This document shows positions 1 through 12,412 of a DNA stretch of 64,000 nt, piece by piece. Below the pieces are notes generated by a model that worked only from the letters and a program-made list of their open reading frames with translations, had not been told where the DNA came from and did not search any database. A program made the position numbers and the translations under genes. Location of the stretch: assembly GCA_905182985.1 (NCBI GenBank), contig CAJJDN010000031.1, positions 608,789 to 672,788 on the forward strand. Direction: 5' to 3'. This DNA is from Paramecium sonneborni (taxonomy: Eukaryota; Ciliophora; Oligohymenophorea; Peniculida; Parameciidae). Numbering within the stretch: position 1 is the stretch's first letter; the number at the start of each line of letters is the position of its first letter.

Positions 1-4
1 GAAT

Positions 5-3000
5 TCATTTGATAATTAATAACCAAATTAATGGAATACTAACTATTAATCCATGAAAACTTACAGGATCATTGGTTTAATTAGTATCATTATTTTTATT
101 ATCGGTAATATTATTAGGAGGATTTAAAGGATTATGTAAACAAGATTTGCATATGTTGTTTTAATTAGAGAAATATCTAAATGATTTAGTATAACAGTCA
201 CTAGCATTATATTAGGTTGGTGTACTTTCTATACATTTTTTAGTTTTATCGTCAAAAGCACAATATGTAAGGATAGTTTTCTAATAATTATAGAATGGAC
301 TACAAGGATTTTAAAGTCCATAATTTTCACATGTAAAAGCTTAACAATTTGATGAAGTACTATTATAATAACAACGTTTAGGATCACAAAATTCTTATAG
401 ATTTGTATCAGTACATGATGTCATTAATTAACATTTAGAATTCTTAAAGAGACATTATCCATCAATTCCTTTAGTACATTCTTTTTCTGTATTATAATTT
501 TGACATTTCCTATAGAATTAACATGCTTTATTAATAAATCTACAATGACTTAAATTGTTACATTAATTCTCTAAAACAATAGTAGAACAATCAAATTAAG
601 AGCATGTAGAATTAATATTAATACATTTTCCATCTTCTAAACTGAATGCTGATTCACAAATCTCAGTTGAATATTCTGAACATTTAGTTTTCATAGAAAT
701 ACATTTAGTTCTATCACTTGTACAACTTGATAATTATTCATAACATTTTTAATGATCAGATCCATAAAGATTTTCACATTTAATATTTTAACATTAACTA
801 TTAATCCATAAACATGTATCTAATTAAGTTATTAAACCACCATTCTTAATTATTCCTTTTAAATCTAATTTACAATTTTCTTCAGTTTCATATTTCGAAC
901 ATTCTTTAAGTTGTATACATTTACTATTTCCATCAGTAGTACAACTTTGATTAATTGAATTGCATTCTTGGTGAGTTTTAAATAAATATTTATCACAAGA
1001 TGAAAATATTGAACATTTAGAATCATTCCAAGCACAATCACCATTCATTCCCTTAACACAAGATATTTTATCATTGTATTCTTCACAAAATGTTAAAGGA
1101 ATACAATTTATTCCATTTGTTGTACATTAGTTTTATATATTCTCATAGCATTCAGAATGAGTTTTTAATGAGATTGATTAACAATTTTAATAAGGTTAAC
1201 AAATACCATTCAAAAACAAACAATTACCTTCAATACCAAAAAAACAATTCGATTAAGATAATTATGAACAATACTTCATTTCAACACAAGTAGTACCATC
1301 CGTTATACAATTAAGTTATTTTTATTGACAATCTAAAAGATTTCCACTCTTAAAATCTGTACATACTTTTTATCTGCAAATTTCATTCTCCCAAATACAT
1401 TAAAATAATTTACTATCATCACATAATCCTTTTAGTGAATAATCTGAACAACTAGTTATTATTATACATCCTCCTCCATATTTTGTTACACAATTTTAAT
1501 TTGGAAAATATAACTCACAATCCTAAGAATATATTATTGTTGCTGGAGCATCATGACATTAAATATAATGGCATTGTTATTTCCCAGAATTCCAATTACA
1601 ATATCTATTATTAATATCAATGTTGCAAGCTTATTCATACTAATTTTATTCACATGTTCCTCTCTATATACAATAACGACCATTAGATGTACATTATTTA
1701 TTTTGCTTTTTACAATCTTCGTCATTATCATAATAAAAATCTTCACAAATTGTCTCTCTACAAGGATATTATGCTTCTATGCAAGTAGAATGATAATCGG
1801 AACATTTTACATCTTCTGGTATCTCATCTTTACAAGTTTTATAATTGCATGATTAATAAATTTAATTCCAAACACAAACCTCATCATTTAAAGTCTTTTA
1901 ACATTACTCTTCGCTTATGTACTTTCTACAATCTGATTTTATATCTATACACCCATTCTTTGATTCATTAACAGTACATTTTAATTTACTAAATTATCCT
2001 AAACAATCTAAATGAGAATAATTATTTAAAACTATTTTGTAACAAGCAGCCTATTAACATTCATCATTTTTCCATATACATTCATAATCATCCGATTATT
2101 TATGACACTATTCTTGGTTTGAATATTTATTACAAGAATCTTTTAAATCTTCACATGCATCCTCTGAAAGATTTATATTACAACTTAAATTACTAGAATT
2201 TTATAAACATTGAGTTTTAGGTTTAGTTGGATCAAAAATAATTTCTGAACATTTTCTTTCTACACATCCTTTTGATTCTATCCACATACATGTTTTAGAT
2301 TTATCATTAATATAACATTAGATTTGACTCTTATAATCACTACAATTTGGTAATAAATTAATGCAACCTCCTGGATAAGCAACAGTACATTCTGATTTAT
2401 ATTAATTACATTGAGAATGTGTTGAATTATCTGTAATATCAGAACATTATTTTTCTTAGCATTTTCCTAATGATGTTTTGTATGTACATCTAGAATCGTC
2501 TTCACATTCAGTTTATGAAGTAATATAATCAGAACAATTTGTGAATTATTTAACACATTTATCAGGTTAATTACCTTTAAGTACACATTTGGAATTTAAA
2601 ATAGAACATTTTTAATTAACTGATTTTAATGAAACACAAATATCTTCACATTATTCAGATTAATTATTCCAATTACAAAGTATACCTGAAATATCTCGAT
2701 TACCTTAACAATCATCTTTATTTGTTAAAAGATTACAATCATTTTTAATCTAAATACAAGTATTAGTAGTAGATGACCAATAACAATTTGTATTTAATAT
2801 ACAATTGAATTTACTTAAATAAAAAACACATCCATCTTTTTATTATTTTTCTTTTTATTTACAACTCTTTTCAGTATCTCTCATACAATTAATAGAATAA
2901 TTTTCGCATATTTCATTTGTATAATCAATTGTAGCTATTCCTACATCAGTACATGATTTTGTTTTAATACATAAAGTATCATTATCATAGAGTATCCAAT

Positions 3001-5032
3001 CATTTGGACAACTACTATCCTTGTCTTTTCTTTATAAGTTTTTAGACCATTCTAAACAATTAGATAATACCCATCTACATTTTTCATCATTAATATCTTT
3101 AGCAGCATTACATTAAAATTCATTTACAATTTCTCTACACTAATTTACTCTATCAACACAACTATTTGGTATTAATCCTGGACCTGCCATACATTTTTTA
3201 CCTGTAATATAAGCTTCACAATTAGATTATGTAACATCACCTTTATAATCTTAGCATGTTTTATCTCTGCATATTCCTTGAGAAAATATGCATTTAGTTC
3301 CAAAACATTAATCTTAATTTAATAACTCACAATCATTTGGAGTTACAATACATCCTGTAATTCTATCTAATACAGTACATTATCGTTAATAAGTATTACA
3401 TTCTTGATGAGTGTTAAAACTATAAGATTTTGGAATAAGATTACAAGTTAAATCTTAACATTAGTCTTTTGTCCAAAAACAAGGGAAATCTTGTGAAGTT
3501 ATATTACATGATTCCTCTAATGTATATTATTTACATTAGGATTTTAATTAAATACATTTAGTTCCATCAGTTGTACAATTTTACAAATAACTATTGCATT
3601 CATAATGTGTTTTATAATTTAAATATTCACATTAACTATTAAGACATTGATTATTATTCCAAGTACATTTACTTATAATCGATTTAAAACATTGCATTTA
3701 TCTTGTATAATCTGTGCATGAATATTTAATCATCATGCATCCTTTTCCTGAACTATTCAATGTACAATTTGATAAATAATTCTGACAATCCTAATGAGAA
3801 GTATACTTTATATCTTTTCCAGCAGTCTCACAAGTTTTTATATCACATCTATTTTACCAATTACATTCTTTAATTTGAACGCAGGTTGTTCTATTTTATT
3901 AAGCATAACATCCATCTTCAATACATTATTAAAGTTGATTATTATAAACACAATCCTATTTAAAACTTTTACAATTATCTTTATTATCAGAACTAATTGG
4001 CGCCCATTAACATTATTTTAGTACACATTAATACCCATTCCAATAACAATAATCTCCTTTTTTATTTTAAGAACATCCAGCTTTATTATCAGCATCTTCA
4101 CATTCTCCATTCACTTTACATCCACCTCCAAATTTTGTAATACATTATGGATCAATCTCTTAACACTATTAATTTGTTTATCTTATTGTACTAGCATTCT
4201 CACATTTTTTTATTCTACATGTGTTATCTTCCCAAAAACACTCTGAATTTTATTTATTATAAGTGCATGATACTTTTAACATATAATCTTTGCACTCTAC
4301 TCTATCTATACATTTTGAATCCTTATCTATTGAACATCCATTTTTTAAACAATCTTTTGTAATATACTTACAACTATAATCATAACAAGCTTAATCATCC
4401 CAGTAACATTTTATGTTTCCCCTTCTATTTGTTATACATTGTTGTTAAAATTTGTGATCTTAACATTATTCTCCTGAATCTTCACAACCTCCTCCCTATT
4501 TAAATGTACACCACTTTAACTAATTTCTACATTCTGCATCATTTTTCAAGCTAGATGAAAGTTCATTACAGCTTTATGCTTTTCTGCATTTTTATTGATC
4601 CCAATAACAAAATCCTTGCCATTCATTATCAACATAATTATTTCGACAAGAGAATCTAGTTTTGTAATTTTCACATATAGTTTTTTCAACACATTTTGTA
4701 CCATCAGTTATGCAAAGTTATTAATATTTTTGGCATTTAAGATTTGTATTTTCTTTGATTACCGTACATCCAGTGAAAGGAACACAAATTCCTTAATAAC
4801 TAGCACAACCAATTGTCTTATTGCAATTATCTTTCTAGTATTTACAAAAGCTTGTTCTTATTAAGGGAAGTTTTGAAACACTGCATTTACCTTCAACAAA
4901 ATTCCATTCACAATCTATACTACACTCCTCAATTGTTAAAATCTAGGGACATGTGCATTTATTTTTCACATCTACACTTTCACTTAATACAAATGAAAGA
5001 CAAATCGACAATAACAATAAAACAATTTTCAT
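5..5032 (-). CDS. Cys-rich GPI-anchored surface antigen, 1675 aa
   Basis: A single frame is open from the ATG at 5032 to a TGA at 5-7, so no intron is needed. I read both ends and about a dozen interior lines and found cysteines in the same frame throughout. The N terminus MKIVLLLLSICLSFVLS is a signal peptide. The body is an array of cysteine-spaced modules with motifs such as CIQLKECSKYETEENC and CTTDG, the pattern of the Paramecium surface antigen (PSA) repeat. The C terminus is a polar Asn/Thr-rich stretch followed by a short hydrophobic tail (LIVSIPLIWLLIIK), typical of a GPI-attachment signal. The family coats cell and cilia and underlies serotype switching. Classical immobilization antigens are usually larger (above 2000 aa), so this may be a smaller relative. 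Whether it is expressed cannot be told from sequence. Confidence 0.9.
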
Positions 5033-5375
5033 TATTTAAAAAATGAGAATAAATACTTTTATTTAATAAACTTCTACAAATGATACAATAAATAATTATA
5101 GTATACTAAAATCTTGTTAGAATAATTGAAATCTATTCTATATTAAAATAACTTGTACTATTGTAAAAAAAATATTTGATTTACAAAAAATGATTTCTGA
5201 TCAAAATTAATTATGATTTGTCTACTTTTATTATATATTATCATTTCTATAAAAAATGTAAAAATAATTAGATGAAGTTGAGTTTTTATTAAAGAAGAGT
5301 CCTTAACATAGAAGCAAAGCTGAAATAGATTTATTAGTATAATTGACATCATAGCTACCTTTTTTTAAATAATAC
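5033..5375. other. Intergenic, divergent promoter region
   Basis: This is about 340 bp of AT-rich sequence between the divergent surface antigen and cNMP-binding genes. It is longer than most spacers here. I see no gene or conserved motif in it. It would hold the promoters of both genes. Confidence 0.5.
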
Positions 5376-6852
5376 ATGAAACAAGAAAATGGTTAATAAA
5401 TTCAAAGAAAATGTTGTAAAAATATGTATTGTGAAAAATTAAGAGAAAATGAAATTGTATTTTATGTTGGTATTTATTAATATCATTTAATATTAATAGA
5501 CAGCGTTGGTACTAAATTCTATATCATACTGGAAGGATCAGTGACTGTTCTTGTTAGAAAACCAAATCAAACTGAAATGGAAGCAGTTAGAGTTCTTAAT
5601 AAAGGACAATCTTTTGGTGAACTTGCCTTATTACATAAGTAACCAAGACTTGCTACCATTTAATGTAATACTGATTGCACTTTTGCTGTTTTAGATAAAC
5701 AATAATTTAAACATATTTTGTAAGAAGAATAATAAAAATAATTAGATGAAGTAAATCACTTATTTATTATTTTAAGAATATTGATTATTTTTCATAAGTA
5801 AGAATTTTTTCACATTTGCATAGAACATAATTAAAACATATATATTTAAATTCTTTTCTATGTGAATTTGAAAAGAATTAAATTGTTATTAAAGAAGGTT
5901 AGAAAGTTGATTATTTCATTCTAATAAAATCAGGAAGTTTTCTGGTTAAAAAAATTATGAAACCTAATCAAACAAATGTTAATGTAAATTTAAATTAATA
6001 ATTAAGCTTTTTGAAATAGGAGAACTTCAAGTTTTTGGTTTCTATCATCTTAATATAAATTTACCATATGAATATTCTCTTGTTTGTAATACATCAAAAG
6101 GTTATGCTTATAAGATTAATAGAACATCTTTAGTAGAAAGAATGTTTGAATAATAAGGAGATGATCTTAAACTACATAGAATAGAATTATAATAATTAGC
6201 AAATTTAAGAACTGAAACTGATGTAAAAACAGCTAGCATTTATCCTTAATATTATTTTTAAAGAATTAAAACAGAAGTCATTCAAGATAATTCATAAGAA
6301 ATAGTACCTTAAACAATGACAACAGCTAAAAGAAATCTTTTGGAATATTAAAATAAAAAGAAATAAAGAATGAATTAAATCAAATAATAAATGGATATAA
6401 TGTCTTTAAAATTTAGAAAATAACCCATAAAAGTATCATATGAGATGTCTTCTCATACTTAATCTGAGCTCTTTCTTAAAACTCATAGAGGTTATAATTT
6501 CATATAAGAATAATAATAGATGTTGTAATCATAACAAACATAAAGATAATAATAATTTAATTAATAATAATAACAAATTAATTATCCTAAATTACCAAAA
6601 AAATTAATGATAAAAACTCATTTTCCAGATGAATTTGCTGAAAAACTATCTTGTGATAGTCCTTTAAGTACAACTTAAACATAAATGAAAAGTATTATAG
6701 GATTAAAAAAAACCATATTACCTACTGCATAAAATAGAGTCAAATCAAGGACATTTTAATCTTAATTGAGTACATCTCCTCTCTTTAAAACTATAAGTTG
6801 CATTCTCTAATAAAGATACTCTAGTATTACATCTAGCAATCATTTTATTTGA
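5376..6852 (+). CDS. Cyclic nucleotide-binding domain protein, 465 aa
   Basis: Introns at 5470-5499, 5751-5776 and 5984-6006 give a 465-residue product ending at TGA 6850-6852. Near residues 25-120 a cNMP-binding fold is readable: GTKFYIILEGSVTVLV, then KGQSFGELALLHKQPRLATI, which contains the phosphate-binding-cassette signature FGELALL...R.AT. A second, more diverged domain follows (QIVIKEGQKVDYFILIKSGSF). The C-terminal third is Gln/Lys-rich and low complexity. Two such domains resemble PKA regulatory subunits, but no inhibitor-site helix was seen, so a general cNMP-binding or ciliary signalling protein is the safer call. The first Met lies only about 30 residues before the first beta strand, so an upstream exon is possible. 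Confidence 0.82.
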
Positions 6853-6995
6853 TTTTTATTTTTGTTTTATGTCTTATATTATAATATTATAAATGCTTTA
6901 AATAAACTTTTTTATTTGTATTAGTATAAACTATCATAATTAGTAATAAACACAATTAATTTTAATTAAATTATATTAATTATAAAAAATTAATT

Positions 6996-8808
6996 ATGAT
7001 CAAATAATTATTTAAGTTAGGCTCTAATTTATGTGGTAAAAGAATTGGATAAAATTTCAAATTAATTAATTAATATCAAAGATTTTATTTTTCAACAGCT
7101 ACACAAACCATTGATTAATTAAAAACAAAATTGACAGAATTAAATTCTAAATTTTATGAGATTGAAGAATATAATCAAAAAGAAAAAGTAATGTATGATG
7201 TAATTGATGTAAAAAAATAATTGAATACTTTACTATTTCCTAATAAATAAGAAGAAAAGTATAATAATTTAATAAAATTTTTAGTAAATTTTATGAAGGA
7301 TATAGAAGAGATTTATTAGTCCTTGCTTAATTAAATTTTGAAAATGATAAGCGAGAAGAATGTAGTAAACTGTTGAATGAAATTATGTAAGGAGATTTTA
7401 GAAATGAATTTAAAGAACATAAAGATGAAAATCAAGCATTTCTTACAGGTTTATTTATGATTCATTGTATGTCAAATTTAGATAAATTGTCAATAGCTGA
7501 ATAATCTGCTGGAGAAGCTGTTTAATATCTATAATATTTTTTAGACAATTAATGTCCTATTTATTAAGCTTCTTTATAAAATAAAACACCTAATACAGAT
7601 AATTTATTTGAGTAAGAATTATAACATATTCAAAATATGGTAACTCATTTGTCTCTTTATTCAAAAATATGTTAAGAAAGAGGAAAATTTAATGAATCAA
7701 TCGAATAATTAGGAAATGCAGCTACTTTACTTGATAATACTGGTCATCTTTTTAGGAAAAGTATTGTTTATATATAATATTAGTCTTCTCTAAATAAATT
7801 ACAATTAAAACTGAATTAAAAGAAGATGATTTAAAAAGACATTTTATGAATATTCTTATTAATGAAGCTATTATATTGAAAAATTTAGCAAAGTCTTGTT
7901 TGCAATTGGGGAGATTTGAAGATGGTAAATAATTGATTGAAGCTGCATTAACTTATTTTGATTATTTGATTGAATAAAAATTATTGAGTCCTAATGATGA
8001 AAATTATGTTGCTACTTTAATTGAATAATTTAATCATCTTTTTTAAACTAATGGGAGTGTAGAAGATATGAAAGCAATTAAAAATAAACTTGATGAGATT
8101 GCTAAGAATACTAAAGAAAACGATAATACATTATACTCTTTGATTAGATATGAACTATTTTTAAATAAATACTTTGATACTGATATTTCAAAATTAAATG
8201 AATTAATGTCAAAAATAAAATAAGATGTTCCAATGTAATTAGAATTTAATTAATAACGCATTTAAGCTTTCCTTTCAAAAGGAGATCATAAAAATGCTGA
8301 AGAGTAGTGCAAAGCATAATTAAATATTCTTAAATCTTATTTTGATTCTTCACATTAATTATATGGAGAAACTCTTGTAACATTATTAGAATTAGCAATA
8401 ATAGATAAAGATTATTTATCTGCAAAAAATTATATTGTATAATTATCTTCAGAATCATATAATATCACTTATATTTCAGATATTGAATAAATTATCAAAT
8501 TTCAAAAATTAAGAGTTGAATTTTTGGAAAGATTTAATGAAAAGTAATCTAATGAATAAGTATTAATAAATTATTATTTTTAGTTAAAGAAAAATTTAGA
8601 GAAAATTGAAAGCATAGCATTTACTAAATTTTCAAATTCTTATAAGAAAAGTTCTCTCTTAGCTGATTTTTATAAACTAATTGGCGATTCAAATTTATAA
8701 AAAGAAAAACTTTAAGAATGTTTAAATATTCTTTAATAAAATGTTACATTTGCCAAAAGAGATGAATTAATATAAACAATTAATGAGACTTTAAGTAAAA
8801 TAAAGTGA
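6996..8808 (+). CDS. Probable mitochondrial TPR-like helical protein, 587 aa
   Basis: Introns at 7259-7284 and 7761-7783 join three exons into 587 residues. The first 35 residues are rich in Lys/Arg and aromatic or hydrophobic residues and nearly free of acid (MIKQLFKLGSNLCGKRIGQ, later QRFYFSTA), which looks like a mitochondrial presequence. The rest is all-helical with repeated helix pairs of TPR type (for example KNLAKSCLQLGRFEDGKQLI). I recognise no catalytic motif and cannot name an orthologue. The gene runs convergent to the CXC gene, 121 bp away. Confidence 0.75.
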
Positions 8809-8929
8809 TTTTAATATGTTCATTATTAAATTTGTAATCAACTCTATATAATATAATAATGATAAAATAAATTAAGATTATATGAATGTAATTAAAACAG
8901 TTTAAGAAATATTAATTAAATTAAAACAC

Positions 8930-9367
8930 TCATTTTAAACAATTAAAACATCCTTCACATCTACATTAATGTGAACATTATAAATTATTTTGAAAGCATT
9001 CGCAATATTTTTTTTAACATCCTGATTTTTTGCAATTACATCCTTTAAAGGCTTATTTGAATGCCCCTGGATCTCTTGCTTATATTTATAATTTAGCTTC
9101 TTTTCTTTATGAATTATTGAGAGAATTATTAAAACATCCAACACAATTACAATTTTCAGAACAAACTTATCCGTTAGCAAAGCATTCACAATACTATTTT
9201 AAGCATTAAGACTTTTTGCAATTGCAAGATCTGAAATGTAAAATATAGATATACTTAGTGCTTGTAATAAATTTAGGTAGATTAGGTGGTGGAAATATAA
9301 TTTTGATTGGTCTATAGATATTTTTAATTTCTAACTAGATATTTGTTTCTAAAGTTTCTTCTTCCAT
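8930..9367 (-). CDS. Small CXC (tesmin/LIN54-type) protein, 137-145 aa
   Basis: Two complete CXC modules are readable: CNCKKSQCLKQYCECF...CSENCNCVGCFNN and CNCKKSGCQKKYCECF...CSHQCRCEGCFNC. They are joined by the conserved linker RDPGAFK. This is the CRC domain, which binds zinc and the CHR-type DNA element in LIN54/tesmin/TSO1 proteins. The protein is almost nothing but this domain, with about 45 residues before it. A 24-nt stretch at 9231-9254 has GT...CAG ends and may be an intron. Because it is a multiple of three, both spliced (137 aa) and unspliced (145 aa) forms stay open; the spliced form places a Lys directly before CNC, as in homologues. Role inferred: transcription factor, possibly cell-cycle or meiotic. 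Confidence 0.85.
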
Positions 9368-9562
9368 TTCTATTTTATTGGAAGGACATAAGATCCTAAA
9401 TTAATGAGAATGGGATACCTGAATGATGAGTCTTTACTAATTTAAAAGGATCTCATTTCGATTTAAAATTTGAATTATTTATAATTCGTTAAAAATTTAT
9501 TCATATAAATCTGAATATGAATCTGCTTATAAATATTAGGATTAATGTTTATAAACAGAGAT

Positions 9563-9636
9563 GCCCTTGTAGCTCAGTTGGTTAGAGCGCGAGTCTCATA
9601 ATCTCGAGGTCGTGGGATCGACCCCCACCAAAGGCA
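9563..9636 (+). tRNA. tRNA-Met (CAT), elongator type
   Basis: A full cloverleaf can be drawn. The acceptor stem is GCCCTTG/CAAAGGC, the D arm GCTCAGTTGGTTAGAGC, the anticodon loop CTCATAA with anticodon CAT, the T arm GTGGG-ATCGACC-CCCAC, and the discriminator base A. Anticodon arm and variable loop match the eukaryotic elongator tRNA-Met pattern (CAGTCTCATAATCTG-like). A-box TAGCTCAGTTGG and B-box GGGATCGACCC are present. There is a C-A mismatch at acceptor pair 4-69 and a T-T pair closing the anticodon loop. No intron. The gene sits alone between the CXC and WD40 genes. Confidence 0.93.
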
Positions 9637-9638
9637 TA

Positions 9639-9647
9639 TTTTTTTTT
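9639..9647 (+). terminator. Pol III terminator of tRNA-Met
   Basis: A run of nine T begins three bases after the tRNA discriminator base, as expected for RNA polymerase III termination. Confidence 0.85.
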
Positions 9648-9679
9648 AATAAAACAATTTAAAATATTTAAATATATAT

Positions 9680-11683
9680 TCATTCAATTATAAATATATT
9701 GAAATGAGGTTATTCGTCTTTATTATTAATAACAGCTATATGATTCTTTCCTATTTAAATCATTTTTGGGTTAGTATTATAATTATTAATAATAATTTTA
9801 TGATCTCTATAGACTTCAATTTCTTAACTATTTACCCATAATCTAATAGTAGAATCACTAGCACCTAATCCCAATAGATAATCAGAATAAATTATATCAC
9901 AAATACCAAATTAGGAAGTATTTAATTTTATTTTAATTTCTCCATTCATCCAATCCACTACTGATACTTTATTTGAAGTTCCTCCAAAAATTATAGTTCT
10001 TTCAGAATATTTTTTAACACATAAAACAGCCCCTTCTGTTTTTATATCTCTTAAGTAAGATGCAGAAACTATTTCTTCTCCTTCAAAATATAATTACCAA
10101 ATAGCTAATGTTCTATCCCATGAACCAGTTACAACAATATCTCTTTTAACAAGTTATAAACATGAAACCATGGCAGTATGTTTCTTCAATGCACAAAGAG
10201 ATTTACCTGAAGAGACATTCCATATAATAGCTAGATTATCATAACTTCCACTTAATATACTATGATTATCTGATAATTCAATTAGAGATGTTATTCCAGA
10301 TTGATGTCCTGTTAATTTATTAATTTATTTTCTTGTTGATAATGACCAAATAATTATTGAGGAATCAAGATTTCCTCCTCCAGAAATCAATAACTTTTCT
10401 TAAAACATACAAAGAGCTGTAACTTAATCAATATGTCCTTCTAAAGTATAACTTTATTAAGGAACATCTAAATTATTAATTCTTATTGTTTTATCTCTAC
10501 TTCCAGAAGCAATAGTTCTTTAATCCACTTATAGTAAACTAGTAACACCTCTCATTTAAGATGTTTCAATTGATCTATAAAATTTAATTTTTTATTAATT
10601 AGAAATTCGACTTTATTAAGTAGATTAAAATTTCAAAGCTTATGAATTATTGTTTTCTATTCCAGCATTATAAACAGGAGAATTAGGTTAAACAGTTTCA
10701 AATAGTTTTGGACTATCATATTATCTATGTGTTTTTGTTTATTTTTAATCAGAATTTTAATTCTTCACATCGCTAAGAACTAAAATAATGTTATTAATTA
10801 ATAATACTGTTAAGAGATTCATCAGGATTTTAATATTGAGTATTTCTTGAAAGTAATAAATCTTTCAAATTTATTTATGTTATGAATTCATCCATAAGTA
10901 CTTCACATTATTATTTAATTGAATTCATTATTTCTAAAAAATTTTATTCTTTTTAAAATGTTGGATTTTCTGAATCATCTTAAGGAGTATCAGCCCATTA
11001 TTTTTCTAATTCTTCAATAATATCATTTTAAATTTAAAATTCTTAAAAAGTATCAACAAATGCTAAATTTTTAGCTAAATCTTCTGGTGGCAATAATTTA
11101 ATTTTTAAATCAGTCACATATGTATTACATTCTTTATTTTATTTAGATAATTCTTATAATGTATTTAACATTTCTTGTTTTGTTGGAAGTGGAACTAAGC
11201 CATATCTATGTTGAATAGATTAAACTAAAAAATTTAACGAATTTTAATATTAAAGGAATCTTTCATCATAGTGTTCATATAATTCTGACTTGACTTTTTC
11301 TAATAAAGAAATAAATAGATTTGATGTATCTGCTATAATATAATCAACCCAACATTTTCTGAATTTAATTTGTGATTGATATCTATCTATAAAATCTTAT
11401 TTAGTTTGTAATAACTTTAAATGTCCTTCTATAGCTAATTATTAATCTTTTTTTCTCTTTTCTAATACATTTCTGAACTCTTCATCTAATCTAGTAGTAA
11501 AATTATCAAAATCAATCTAAATTTGAAATTCAAAAATACCATAACATCTCTATGATTTCTAGCATGATCACCTTCATCAATCATACATTCCCAACATAAT
11601 GTTGGATCTCTTTTACAAGATGAACTAGCACATATTCTTTCAACAAAAGAATTTGGATGATACTTACAAGGTATTTTAAGCAT
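9680..11683 (-). CDS. B-box-like zinc finger, coiled-coil and WD40 protein, 650 aa
   Basis: Introns at 11517-11539 and 10780-10807 give 650 residues. The first 50 residues carry a Cys/His pattern of B-box type (CKYH...C...C...LCWEC...H..NH). About 250 residues of helical, coiled-coil-prone sequence follow. The C-terminal half contains about seven WD40 repeats, with motifs such as TIASGSRDKTIRI, LISGGGNLDSSIIIWSL, SILSGSYDNLAIIWNV and VVTGSWDRTLAIWQL. This is a scaffold architecture like TRIM-type proteins without a RING. The partner is unknown. The start is the first Met, directly before the zinc-binding region. Confidence 0.85.
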
Positions 11684-11784
11684 ATAAAATATAACTATAA
11701 ATTATTAGTAATGGATTTATGAATTTCTGTATATATAAATAATACTATTTTGTAAATAGCATAAAATATATATGTGGTATAAAA

Positions 11785-12371
11785 TCAATCTAATTTACAT
11801 ATACGCCAATCCTTCTCAGAACTATCTGATTCTCTTCTTTCTAAAACATTGTATTTTATAACATCTTTCTTTGTTTCTGGATCAATAAAATTAAATTTAA
11901 CAGTAATTTAATGCCATGTTTATGATGATTGTAATGCCATTTTCTTTTATGAATACAATCTTGCTTAAACCAATGAAGCATCTGTCATTTCTTTGTATAA
12001 TTTAAAAGGTAAAGGCTTATTATCCTTAAGACTTACTTTAACAATCTAATATTTATATAAGATAATACATCATATAATGGAACAGATAATAATCTAATTA
12101 AATCTACTTTATCTTTTCTATTATAAGCTTCTAAAAATTCAAAATATCTATCTTTTGCAAATAATGGAAATTAACTTCTTTTAAAATCTAATGAATTATT
12201 ATTTATAATACCAATAAAACATGATTCTGTTTGATTCAAAGCTAATCTTGTTTTGAATGAGCTCCTTAAATAAGGAAATATACCAGATCCTTATGATTCA
12301 AATAAATCAACAATCATAGGTGATGATATTTTAGAAGATATTCTCTCAGCCTCTTTTACAACTTTCTTCAT
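11785..12371 (-). CDS. Tim44/mL45-like domain protein, 187 aa
   Basis: One intron at 12046-12068 gives 187 residues. The order of motifs follows the Tim44-like fold shared by Tim44, Mba1 and mitochondrial ribosomal protein mL45: an N-terminal helix region with YFEFLEAYNRKDKVDLIRLL and LYD, then SLVQARLYSQ, then WHQITVKFNFIDPETKK, then YNVLERRES ending WRICKLD. The product is shorter than mL45, and no presequence is obvious at the chosen Met. It would act in the mitochondrion as a ribosomal subunit or inner-membrane receptor; which one cannot be decided here. The stop of the upstream phosphodiesterase lies 41 bp away on the same strand. Confidence 0.65.
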
Positions 12372-12412
12372 TTAACAATATTATTTTTGGATATTTATTA
12401 ATATTACTAAAA

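Noticed and set aside
1553..1852. Plus-strand open frame of 99 codons with the standard code
   Set aside because: It is antisense to the Cys-rich surface antigen, whose minus-strand frame is continuous with regular cysteines across this interval.
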